In this document: piece by piece, positions 14,207 to 21,517 of the stretch
Layout of the letters: every line of letters starts with the position of its first letter
Position numbering within the stretch: the stretch's first letter is position 1
Assembly (NCBI GenBank): GCA_011043375.1
Contig: DQYP01000068.1
Location: 1-22,216, forward strand
DNA from: Thermotogaceae bacterium
Lineage (GTDB): Bacteria > Thermotogota > Thermotogae > B21-G9 > HyVt-16
Direction: 5' to 3'
DNA: 22,216 bases
Made by a program: the position numbers and the translations under genes
The notes under the pieces: model-generated
Told to the model about the DNA's origin: nothing
Database searches by the model: none
What the model saw: only the letters and a program-made list of their open reading frames with translations

Positions 14207-15560
14207 AATTCAACTCCCCTTTTTCAAGAGCTAAGAAACCTTTTAAATTTATCATAACGTTTCTTACAATACTACCAACTTCCAATGAAATCCTCATGTC
14301 AGTTTTTTTAACTGTTCCATCTGTCTGGACAAAGGCATTCGATAAGATATTCACAGGACCAAGGTTAAAAGGGCCCGTCGTCAAGCCCAAATCCATTTGT
14401 GCTTCTTTCATGTTTCCTTCGAATCCAAAGTAAGGTGTTAAATACCTGAGAGTGTAGGACACCCCACTTCCAAAAGTTGGTAACATTTCAAGTGTTGAAT
14501 ATCCCACATATCCAAAAATCTTCAGATCTCTATAAATTCCAAACAACTTCAATTTGTAGCCTTCATTCTCAAAATATCCCTTCAATCCTAAAAAACTGTC
14601 GGGATTCGAAAATCCAAAGTCAAACAAAGGAAACATTCCAAAGCTTCCATTTGAAACATTTAGTGAGAATCCGAGATCTCCTCTGATATTCAAAATTTGA
14701 ATCGGAAAACTCAAGTTGGTGTAACCGATGTCATCGGAGTTCACTGATGTTACAAAGTTAACTGATGGATTCAACAACATCGCTGAGACAACTGTCTCAG
14801 TTCTATGAATTGAATACAATGTGTATGGCATCAAGGTAAAGGAATTCATATCTTTGGGAATGAAATTACTCTCAGAAAAGGAGAGACCAAAGTTTTTCAT
14901 CGAAATGAACCCACTCGTTTCCTTTTGAGTGAACAACATACCCAAAGAGTTCAAAACTCTGAAATTCTTTTTGAGCTTTATTTTTTGAATTTGAGGTACA
15001 ATCTTCGTCATAACACTTGGAGACTCTATTGAAAGATCGATCACATGTTTGGAGGTTTCATAAAAATTCAAGGATTTTCTCAAAATCGTGATGGAGGAAA
15101 TCAATGAGAGTTTATCTTCATATTCAAGATTTCTAAGTTCGATTTGATGTTCATGAAAACAATAAGTGGAGAACCTCTTTCTCATAGAAATTTCCGGCTT
15201 TTTGAATTCTCGAACGTAGTATTTTACCGGTGTATTAGGCAACTCGCTTATCAACCACTGCTGAAATTCGAATCTTTTTTGTAGTTTGAACACCACAGCG
15301 CCACGAACAAATAACTCTTTGATATTCACCTCGATATGTTCTTTTTCTTCTACAATATTGTACTCTGGAAATTCAAACTTTTTCTCGAAGGTTATTATAC
15401 TCCAATGTGCTGGCAAATAAAATTTGTAACGCTGTGTCAATTCTTTGGATTGAAGGATACCTTCAACTCTCAGATACACATCGTCTTCTTGAGAGATCAA
15501 TATCACATTCAAAAAGATAGACAACAAAGAGAGTAGGAGGAATAATTTGTACGATCTCAC
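14178..15560 (-). CDS. Probable outer-membrane beta-barrel protein
   Basis: The 460-residue protein has a signal peptide (MRSYKLFLLLSLLSIFLNVILISQ, cleavage near 24-27) and ends in phenylalanine after GELNYGGGISIQF, the usual outer-membrane barrel C-terminus. From about residue 230 the sequence alternates polar and aromatic residues in short strands, for example LGLKGYFENEGYKLKLFGIY, FGYVGYSTLEMLPTFGSG and MNLKGFLALEKG-like strands, as in a barrel. Residues 30-200 form a more soluble, less recognisable region. I do not recognise the family. The start is GTG at 15560, overlapping the TPR stop as GTGA, with GAGGTG in the end of that gene. It is translated with the exported TPR protein, so both likely act in the periplasm and outer membrane (toga). 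Confidence 0.75.
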   Translation of the reverse strand: MRSYKLFLLLSLLSIFLNVILISQEDDVYLRVEGILQSKELTQRYKFYLPAHWSIITFEKKFEFPEYNIVEEKEHIEVNIKELFVRGAVVFKLQKRFEFQQWLISELPNTPVKYYVREFKKPEISMRKRFSTYCFHEHQIELRNLEYEDKLSLISSITILRKSLNFYETSKHVIDLSIESPSVMTKIVPQIQKIKLKKNFRVLNSLGMLFTQKETSGFISMKNFGLSFSESNFIPKDMNSFTLMPYTLYSIHRTETVVSAMLLNPSVNFVTSVNSDDIGYTNLSFPIQILNIRGDLGFSLNVSNGSFGMFPLFDFGFSNPDSFLGLKGYFENEGYKLKLFGIYRDLKIFGYVGYSTLEMLPTFGSGVSYTLRYLTPYFGFEGNMKEAQMDLGLTTGPFNLGPVNILSNAFVQTDGTVKKTDMRISLEVGSIVRNVMINLKGFLALEKGELNYGGGISIQF

Positions 15561-17755
15561 TTTTTAAGCACCTCAAGCCTGTTTATGACCTCTTTTCTTT
15601 TCGATGATGTTGGAAATTTGTCCAAAAAATCCTGATAAACTTTGATTGCTTTGGATTTTTCTCCAAGATACTCATAACACCTTCCTATGTAGTAAAAAGC
15701 TGCATCTGCTTTTTCAAAAGAAGGATAACTCGTTATAACATTGAAGAACAACAACTTGGCTTTTTCATAGTCACCTTTCTGGTAGAACATGACCGCATAG
15801 TCTAAAGCTGCCCAAGGTGCTTTGGAAGTGTGGGGATAGTTCTTTAAAATCAGTTGATAATTTTTCTCCGCCTCTTCGAGATTGTTTCTACTGTTGAAAT
15901 AAGTTGCGATTATGTATAGCGTTCCAGCTGCTGCCTGATCAGATAAATTCTCGACATTCAAATTTTTAACGACCTTATAAGCATCACTCGTTCTGTTTAA
16001 TTTAAGCAGAGCCTCCCCTTTCAAATATAAAAGCTCTCCTTTTAATTTTCCCTGAGATCTTGCCAACAAAGAATCTACGGTATTGATGGCTTTTTGATAT
16101 TCTTTTCTTTCGATCATTAAACCTATTTTTTTGATGGTGACCGTTTCAGTGTATCTACCAGACTTATCGTTGTTTATGAGCCAAGAGTAATATTTCTCAG
16201 CCTCTTCGAACTTTCCAAGTGCCACCATGGTCTCCGCAAGATAATATGCCGCATCCGCTGCCAGATCTATGTTTACCTCACTTCTTTCCAACACATATTT
16301 GAAATAATCTACAGCTTTCTCATAATTTCCCAAAGCGTACATTATCAACCCAAGATTCAAATTCGCTTGTATTTTATCTTTAGTGCTTCCTATCTGCATT
16401 ATCTCTTCATAAGCTTTTTGAGCTTTCACATAGTCTCCCATTTGGAAATAAACATCGCCTTGAAGTAGAAGCGCTCTGACTTTTTCTGAAGTGCTTGTTG
16501 TGATCTTTAAAAGGTTCTCTACCTCATTCATCGCTGATTTATAATCTCCTCTCGATTTGTAAATGTAAGTCAACCAATATTTGGCTTCGAAAGGTTTTGT
16601 TTTCTCGATTTCTTTGAGTATAACCAGAGCCTTTTCGTATTCTTTCATATCAAGAAGTACTTCTATTTTCTTGAGATTCACATCCAAACTTTTGTTTGGG
16701 AACCTTGCCAGGAGTTCTTCGTACGTCTCCAATGCCTTTGAATAATTTTTCAACTCTCGCAAAGTATTCGCTGCATCCATTCCAGCTTGATAAGCTAATT
16801 CTCCATTCCATTCGTACATCGCTTTTTTCCAAACATTAATCGCCGACAATTTTTGGCCTGTTCTATAGTAAAACCAGCCAGTCGCATACAAAACTCTACA
16901 TCTTTTTTCAGGATCGAAAGTTTTAGAAAGTGATTTTTCAAGTTCCTTGATACCTTCGGTATAATTGCCAGTCTTATAAAGTGCTTCAGAATATAACATC
17001 AATATTTCGTACATCCAGTGTGTGTTGCTGTAATTTTTGTAAAGTCTCCGTGCAACTTCGAGCGCTTTCTGATTGTTTCCGGTTGCAAGTAAAAGTTCTG
17101 CTTCTTCGTAAAGTGAAACAACAGCGATATCCTGATCTTCGGATTTAGCCGCTCTCTCGAAATATTCTATTGCTCTATCAGAAAGTCCAGAAGCCCTGTA
17201 TGCTTTTCCAATGTAATAAAATGCTTTTGATCTCCAAGGTTCGTTTTTGACATTTTCGAGTTCAATTAAAGCCCTTTGGTAGTCACCTTGTTCAAATAAA
17301 ATTACTCCAACCATGAACATTGCCTCATCTGAATATTCAGAATTGAGAAGCATTTTGAAATTCTCGATTGCATTTTTGTAATCTCCAACTTTGTAATATG
17401 AGTAAGCTATCGAATAAAGAGCATAATAATATCTTTTATCCTTCACATTGTAGCTTTTGATACCTCTCTTGTAACTTTCAATGGCGTTGGAATATTCCTC
17501 GAGGACGAAATAAGCATCTCCCATGAGAGTATAAGCCTCTCTCACCTCTTTCAGATCATTCGGATACGTAACCAAAAATTCATTGAGAGATCTAATTGCG
17601 TCTTTTATTATGGATGTTTCGCCTATTTCTTTTCCATACTCTATGGCCCCTTTTGCCTTTCTTAATATGGTTATTCCTTTTTCATCAATAGCAAATAATG
17701 AAACACTGCCGAAAAATAGTAAACATATCAAAAAAAATGCTGTAATTTTCTTCAC
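15557..17755 (-). CDS. Exported TPR-repeat protein, large
   Basis: The 732-residue protein has a clear signal peptide, MKKITAFFLICLLFFGSVSL followed by FAIDEKG, cleavage near residue 22. The rest is a long row of tetratricopeptide repeats, more than a dozen by eye, with units such as EVREAYTLMGDAYFVLEEYS, KRYYYALYSIAYSYYKVGDY and AWAALDYAVMFYQKGDYEKA-like helices (the last reads PWAALDYAVMFYQKGDYEKA). The last repeats, around 690-720, resemble those of BamD/YbgF-type periplasmic proteins. The start is GTG at 17755 after AAAGGAG. It is followed by the probable outer-membrane barrel gene with a 4-base overlap. I infer a role in outer-membrane or envelope assembly; the repeat architecture gives no reaction. 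No promoter that I trust lies in front of it. Confidence 0.85.
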   Translation of the reverse strand: MKKITAFFLICLLFFGSVSLFAIDEKGITILRKAKGAIEYGKEIGETSIIKDAIRSLNEFLVTYPNDLKEVREAYTLMGDAYFVLEEYSNAIESYKRGIKSYNVKDKRYYYALYSIAYSYYKVGDYKNAIENFKMLLNSEYSDEAMFMVGVILFEQGDYQRALIELENVKNEPWRSKAFYYIGKAYRASGLSDRAIEYFERAAKSEDQDIAVVSLYEEAELLLATGNNQKALEVARRLYKNYSNTHWMYEILMLYSEALYKTGNYTEGIKELEKSLSKTFDPEKRCRVLYATGWFYYRTGQKLSAINVWKKAMYEWNGELAYQAGMDAANTLRELKNYSKALETYEELLARFPNKSLDVNLKKIEVLLDMKEYEKALVILKEIEKTKPFEAKYWLTYIYKSRGDYKSAMNEVENLLKITTSTSEKVRALLLQGDVYFQMGDYVKAQKAYEEIMQIGSTKDKIQANLNLGLIMYALGNYEKAVDYFKYVLERSEVNIDLAADAAYYLAETMVALGKFEEAEKYYSWLINNDKSGRYTETVTIKKIGLMIERKEYQKAINTVDSLLARSQGKLKGELLYLKGEALLKLNRTSDAYKVVKNLNVENLSDQAAAGTLYIIATYFNSRNNLEEAEKNYQLILKNYPHTSKAPWAALDYAVMFYQKGDYEKAKLLFFNVITSYPSFEKADAAFYYIGRCYEYLGEKSKAIKVYQDFLDKFPTSSKRKEVINRLEVLKK

Positions 17756-17886
17756 AATTTACACTCCTTTCTGTTATGTAAAAATCAAGATTTTTTTCCT
17801 AAGATGACATGTTAATGTAAACTCTTTCGATTAATATATTTCATGAAGGCGCGACCCCCTATCCCCCCATAAAGATAGATACATTA
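17756..17886. other. Gap between the TPR gene and rluB; no clear gene
   Basis: This stretch contains the TPR ribosome binding site near its left end and a C-rich run on the forward strand (CCCCCTATCCCCCC, about 17855-17868). A nine-codon frame ATG-AAG-GCG-CGA-CCC-CCT-ATC-CCC-CCA-stop begins at about 17844 but has no Shine-Dalgarno. No convincing promoter on either strand was found. The hairpin that ends at 17912 follows. I can support no protein-coding gene here. Confidence 0.5.
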
Positions 17887-17920
17887 TTCGGAAGGACATA
17901 TGTCCTTCCGAAATTTTTTT
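17887..17920 (+). terminator. Orphan rightward intrinsic terminator next to rluB
   Basis: TTCGGAAGGACA and TGTCCTTCCGAA form a perfect 13-bp palindromic stem (17887-17912). On the forward strand it is followed by A and a run of seven T (17914-17920). On the reverse strand the hairpin is followed by AATAATGTATC, with no U-run, so leftward transcripts should mostly pass. The stop codon of rluB (17919-17921) overlaps the T-run. Confidence 0.7.
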
Positions 17921-18662
17921 ATTGATCTTCATTCAGATTTTCAATGAACCTATCAAATTTCTTCAACTCTTCTTTCGTTATCTCTCTGAGCTTTCCAACT
18001 CTTTCTATTCCTTTAAGTGTCAGAGGACCTATGGATAATCTTTTCAAATACAATACCTTGTGTCCCAAGGCTTTGAACATGTTCTTTATCTGTCTCTTTT
18101 TACCCTCTCTTATTTCAATTTCGATCCTTGTTTTGGTACCCAATTTTTCCAAAATCTTAACTTTGGCAGGTAAAGTTTTGTATCCATCATTCAGTATTAC
18201 ACCATTTCTCAACTCAAGTATTTCCTTTCTCGTTAATATACCTTCAACAACGGCCTCATACTTTTTAGGAATTTTATATTTTGGATGCATTATCCTGTTT
18301 GCAAAAATTCCATCGTTGGTCAATATCAACAAACCCTCAGTATCTTTATCCAATCTACCGACAGGGTACACCCTGTCTTTGACCTTATCTTTTATCAAAT
18401 CCCAAACAGTTGACCTTCCCTGTGGATCGAACATGGTGGTTATATACCCAGCGGGTTTATTCAATAAATAATAATACAACCTCACTGATTTAAAAGAGAG
18501 TTCCTTGCCTTCCAATGTCACCGTATCTTTGTTAGGATCAATATCATACCAGTATTCCTTTATAATTTCCCCATTCACTTGAACCTTGCCTTGTGATATT
18601 AATTGATCCGCTTTTCTTCTTGAAACCTTAGCTGTCATCTGGAGAAATTTCTGCAACTTCAT
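17919..18662 (-). CDS. rluB: Pseudouridine synthase, RluB/RsuA family
   Basis: This enzyme turns uridine into pseudouridine in ribosomal RNA; RluB acts at 23S U2605 in E. coli and the close relative RsuA on 16S rRNA. The 247-residue protein has an N-terminal S4 RNA-binding domain (MKLQKFLQMTAKVSRRKADQ and VNGEII, about 1-60) and the catalytic motif GRLDKDTEGLLILTND at 102-117 with the nucleophile D105. KKYEAVVEG and IREGKKRQIKNMFKALGH at about 184-200 complete the RsuA/RluB pattern. The ATG at 18662 follows GGAGGAATTTATAA and overlaps scpB by 35 bases. The scpA-scpB-rluB order is common in bacteria. RluB versus RsuA or RluE is chosen from this neighbourhood and is not certain. Confidence 0.9.
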   Translation of the reverse strand: MKLQKFLQMTAKVSRRKADQLISQGKVQVNGEIIKEYWYDIDPNKDTVTLEGKELSFKSVRLYYYLLNKPAGYITTMFDPQGRSTVWDLIKDKVKDRVYPVGRLDKDTEGLLILTNDGIFANRIMHPKYKIPKKYEAVVEGILTRKEILELRNGVILNDGYKTLPAKVKILEKLGTKTRIEIEIREGKKRQIKNMFKALGHKVLYLKRLSIGPLTLKGIERVGKLREITKEELKKFDRFIENLNEDQ

Positions 18663-19143
18663 TTATAAATTCCTCCATTGAAGCAATGTGAAGAATCTCG
18701 CGAAGTTTTTTTGTCACCGTGTATTCGTAAGGTTTACCCTTTCTTTTTGATCTTCTTTTACTTATCAATCTCATATTTTGCAAATCTCTCAATATGTTAT
18801 CAGCACTTTTTCCTCTGATTTCATGCAATTCTTTTCGTGTTATGGGCCCTTTAAAGGCTATGTAAGCTAAGACTTCTATCTGAGACGGCGTGAGATTGCT
18901 TATACCCCTGTCGGAGACTTTCTCAACATATTCGTGATACTCTGGTTTGGTTAAGAACAAATAAGATTCTCCAACTTTTTTCAACATTACCCCATGTTTT
19001 TGATCTGAATATTCAATGCGAATCTCATCTATCAGTTTCTGCAACACAGTTTTAGATATACCAGTTATCTTGGATAGATTTCTAATGCTGATGGGTTTAT
19101 TCGATGCGAAAATCAGGGCTTCCACCAAAGCTTTTGAATTCAC
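18628..19143 (-). CDS. scpB: Segregation and condensation protein B
   Basis: ScpB is a winged-helix kleisin partner; as a dimer it binds ScpA and the SMC ATPase to condense and segregate the chromosome. The 171-residue protein shows the family sequence: ALVEALIFASNKPISIRNLS at about 5-24 for the first winged helix, and LTPSQIEVLAYIAFKGPITR then EIRGKSADNILRDLQNMRLI for the second at about 84-128. Length is normal. The start is a GTG at 19143, overlapping the scpA stop as GTGA, so it is translated with scpA. It overlaps rluB by 35 bases. No smc gene is in the window. Confidence 0.95.
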   Translation of the reverse strand: MNSKALVEALIFASNKPISIRNLSKITGISKTVLQKLIDEIRIEYSDQKHGVMLKKVGESYLFLTKPEYHEYVEKVSDRGISNLTPSQIEVLAYIAFKGPITRKELHEIRGKSADNILRDLQNMRLISKRRSKRKGKPYEYTVTKKLREILHIASMEEFINEVAEISPDDS

Positions 19144-19841
19144 TCAATCACCTCTAAAATATATTTTTCATTTGCAGTTTTCAGCGACAACTTGTTCAAT
19201 CTTATCAACTCCAACACAGCAAGAAAAACAACTATCAACTCAATGCGATCCTTTGCTTCCAGTAATATCTCTTTCAAACCCATTTTACCTTTCTTTTCAA
19301 GTTTCCCATAAACCTCTTCCATCTTGCTTGCAACGGAGTATTTTTCTGATCTGATCTTATAAACCTTTTCACGGGCTTTTAAAACTTTTGAGACATGCTC
19401 AAACAATTCCTTCAATTTTGAAAGGTTATTTGGGTCTATCGTCATTTCTGATTTTTCTCCTTTGACCTTTACTGAGTGTAATTTCAACGATTCATCTAAT
19501 CTCTTTTTAAATTTACCCGCTATTTTTTTCATTTCTTGGTATGCTATCAGTCTCTCAGAGAGCTCCTTTTTTGCTTGTTTGATTTTTTCTATATCCTCGA
19601 TGCTCTTATTTGGAAGAAGAATTTTAGATTTTAATTCCATTAAAGTAGAAGCCATGAGCATAAAATCAGAAGCCACACTTATATCCAGTCTTTTCATTCG
19701 GTTTATGTAATCTAAAAACTCATCGGCTATTACGGATATTTTTATATCCCTTATATCCATCTCATGTTTTTTAACTAAATAAAGTAAAAGATCCAACGAA
19801 CCTTCAAAATGTGGCAGAGTAAAAACAAATTCCTGTGTCAT
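19140..19841 (-). CDS. scpA: Segregation and condensation protein A (kleisin)
   Basis: ScpA is the kleisin bridge between SMC head domains and ScpB in the bacterial condensin. The 233-residue protein starts MTQEFVFTLPHFEGSLDLLL and goes on YLVKKHEMDIRDIKISVIAD, the typical N-terminal helical domain that binds the SMC neck. It continues FLDYINRMKRLDISVASDFM and LMASTLMELKSKILLP, strongly diagnostic. The C-terminal end (about 180-230), IELIVVFLAVLELIRLNKLS, is the winged-helix part that contacts the SMC head. The ATG at 19841 follows GGAGAG and lies 16 bases after the trpS stop. It overlaps scpB by 4 bases. Length is typical (about 230-260). Confidence 0.96.
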   Translation of the reverse strand: MTQEFVFTLPHFEGSLDLLLYLVKKHEMDIRDIKISVIADEFLDYINRMKRLDISVASDFMLMASTLMELKSKILLPNKSIEDIEKIKQAKKELSERLIAYQEMKKIAGKFKKRLDESLKLHSVKVKGEKSEMTIDPNNLSKLKELFEHVSKVLKAREKVYKIRSEKYSVASKMEEVYGKLEKKGKMGLKEILLEAKDRIELIVVFLAVLELIRLNKLSLKTANEKYILEVIE

Positions 19842-19857
19842 TTATTCACTCTCCAAT

Positions 19858-20844
19858 TCAAAATCTGAGATTCATGGCTTCGCGTGCTTCTTTAATTGTT
19901 TCAATGGCAAATGCTCTTGCTTTTTCGTTACCTTCGTTTATAATCCTGTGAACGTACTCCTCGTTTTTCTTAAGCTCGTCCAACCTCTTCCAGATTGGTT
20001 TTAAACGCTCTATCATATGCCCCAACAATACTTTTTTACAATCTATACAACCAATGCTTGCGGTTCTGCATCCATTTTTTATATATTCTTTCTCATCATC
20101 CGTCGTTCCAAAAGCTTTGTGATAATCCCAAACGGGACACTTTTCAGGATCACCAGGATCAGAACGTCTCTTCCTTGCTGGATCGGTCATCATACGTAAA
20201 ATTTTTTCCCTAAGTTCATCCTCGGTTGTATCGATCAAAATGACATTCCCATAACTTTTGGACATTTTCCTTCCATCGGTCCCGGGAAGTTTTGGCAAAT
20301 GTGATAGCAATTCTTTCGGCTCTGGAAAAACTTGGCCATACAAATAATTGAAACGCCTCGCGATCTCACGTGTCAATTCAACATGATACACTTGATCTTG
20401 GCCAACAGGTACACCATCTGGTTTATAGATCAAGATATCAGCTGCCTGAAGAACCGGATAGGCTAAAAAGCCTAGGTTAGATAGATCCTTGTATGACAGT
20501 TGTTGCTTGATTTCCTTATAAGTTGGTACTCTTTCCAACCACCCGACAGGAGTTATCATCGAGAACAAAAGCTGTAACTCCGCATGTTCCTTTATTGCAG
20601 ATTGCACAAAAACGACGCTTTTATCTGGATCTATACCGCACGCCAGAAATGTCCTTATTATGTCTATGGTGTACTCATATATTTTGGAAACATCATCGTA
20701 ATTGGTCGTCAACGCGTGCCAATCTGCTATGAAGTAGAAACACTCGTTACCTTCATTTTGAATTCGAACCCAATTGTCGAGTGCACCAACCAGATGTCCG
20801 ACGTGAAGCCTTCCAGTTGGACGCATTCCACTTAGAACTCTCAA
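19858..20844 (-). CDS. trpS: Tryptophanyl-tRNA synthetase, with a [4Fe-4S]-type cysteine motif
   Basis: TrpRS attaches tryptophan to its tRNA in the cytoplasm (class Ic). From a TTG at 20844 the protein has 328 residues, the length I recall for T. maritima. The ATP signature is GRLHVGH at 11-17 (HIGH type) and KMSKS at 193-197. LQAADILIYKPDGVPVGQDQ at about 133-152 is the usual tryptophan-binding region. Cysteines C236, C259, C266 and C269 have the spacing C-x22-C-x6-C-x2-C, which is that reported for the iron-sulfur cluster near the anticodon-binding region in the T. maritima enzyme. A GTG three codons upstream (20853) is in frame, but the Shine-Dalgarno GGAGGTG overlaps it, and the TTG gives an N-terminus matching MRILSGM of T. 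maritima. The cyclase-family gene ends 21 bases upstream. Confidence 0.97.
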   Translation of the reverse strand: MRVLSGMRPTGRLHVGHLVGALDNWVRIQNEGNECFYFIADWHALTTNYDDVSKIYEYTIDIIRTFLACGIDPDKSVVFVQSAIKEHAELQLLFSMITPVGWLERVPTYKEIKQQLSYKDLSNLGFLAYPVLQAADILIYKPDGVPVGQDQVYHVELTREIARRFNYLYGQVFPEPKELLSHLPKLPGTDGRKMSKSYGNVILIDTTEDELREKILRMMTDPARKRRSDPGDPEKCPVWDYHKAFGTTDDEKEYIKNGCRTASIGCIDCKKVLLGHMIERLKPIWKRLDELKKNEEYVHRIINEGNEKARAFAIETIKEAREAMNLRF

Positions 20845-20850
20845 AATGGA

Positions 20851-20857
20851 CACCTCC
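20851..20857 (-). promoter_or_regulatory. Shine-Dalgarno that fixes the trpS start
   Basis: GGAGGTG on the reverse strand lies six bases before the TTG at 20844-20842. The in-frame GTG (20853-20851) is part of this Shine-Dalgarno itself, so it is unlikely to be the start. Confidence 0.75.
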
Positions 20858-20865
20858 AGAATAAA

Positions 20866-21498
20866 TCAATATTCGCTAATTAGAATTGCCCTAACGGGTG
20901 AACCTTCACCATCCATTATCTTCAAAGGTAGACAGACCAACAAGTATTCACCTTGTGGTACATTTTTAAGGTTTATCCCTTCGAGTATTATAATATCGTT
21001 ACCGAGCAACTTCTTGTGAACAGTATTGCTACCGACTTTTTCAATCGTTATGTAGTCTATGCCAACGAGTGGAATATTCCTTTTTACACAATAATCTGCT
21101 GCTTCTTCGGACAAATGAACGAAATTCTTCGTAAACTTTCCATTGTGAGAAATTCCTTCCATGGAATTCCTTGTTTTAAACAACAAAGCTTTATTCTCTG
21201 GTATAGATGATTTTTCAAGTTCTTCAAGCTTTATTTCTTTGGGATCCTTGATTTCAATAACCCTCGCCGACAAGATGAATCTTTCAATATTATATTCATG
21301 AATACGTTTACCACCTTTTATGAAATGTGCCGATGCATCCATATGGGTACCCGAGTGTGAACTCATGATCAATCTCGAGACCTCTGCCCCTTCTTCTATT
21401 GATCTCATAACCTCGCGCCTGAAGGGTTCATCTCCAGGATAAGTTATAGACTCCAATCCGAGGGTAACACTTATATCATAGATCTTTCGAAAATTCAC
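20866..21498 (-). CDS. Cyclase-family (KynB-like) metal-dependent hydrolase
   Basis: The family includes kynurenine formamidase and other metal amidohydrolases with the signature HxGTHxDxPxH. In this 210-residue protein it reads HSGTHMDASAH at 48-58: H48, H52, D54 and H58 keep the metal ligands, but the Pro of the signature is Ala. The start MNFRKIYDISVTLGLESITYP and the end segment PLVGIDYITIEKVGSNTVHK then LPLKIMDGEGSPVRAILI are typical of the family. I start it at GTG 21498 because AGAGGGAGAGG (21505-21515) is six bases before it; the longer frame begins with TTG at 21531 inside serA. Tryptophan breakdown genes are absent, so kynurenine formamidase is unlikely; the substrate is unknown. 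It lies 19 bases after serA and 21 before trpS. Confidence 0.87.
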   Translation of the reverse strand: MNFRKIYDISVTLGLESITYPGDEPFRREVMRSIEEGAEVSRLIMSSHSGTHMDASAHFIKGGKRIHEYNIERFILSARVIEIKDPKEIKLEELEKSSIPENKALLFKTRNSMEGISHNGKFTKNFVHLSEEAADYCVKRNIPLVGIDYITIEKVGSNTVHKKLLGNDIIILEGINLKNVPQGEYLLVCLPLKIMDGEGSPVRAILISEY

Positions 21499-21517
21499 AA
21501 ATGTCCTCTCCCTCTGT

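Noticed and set aside
17855..17868. G-rich run on the reverse strand (G6-ATA-G5) as a G-quadruplex
   Set aside because: Only two G-runs are present; four are needed within one molecule, so no intramolecular quadruplex is supported.
17944..18471. A 175-codon forward reading frame opposite rluB, which could have explained the orphan forward terminator
   Set aside because: It is antisense to the conserved rluB catalytic region, has a low-complexity Ser/Leu/Phe composition, and ends 590 bases to the right of the hairpin start, so the hairpin lies upstream of it and could not end its transcript.
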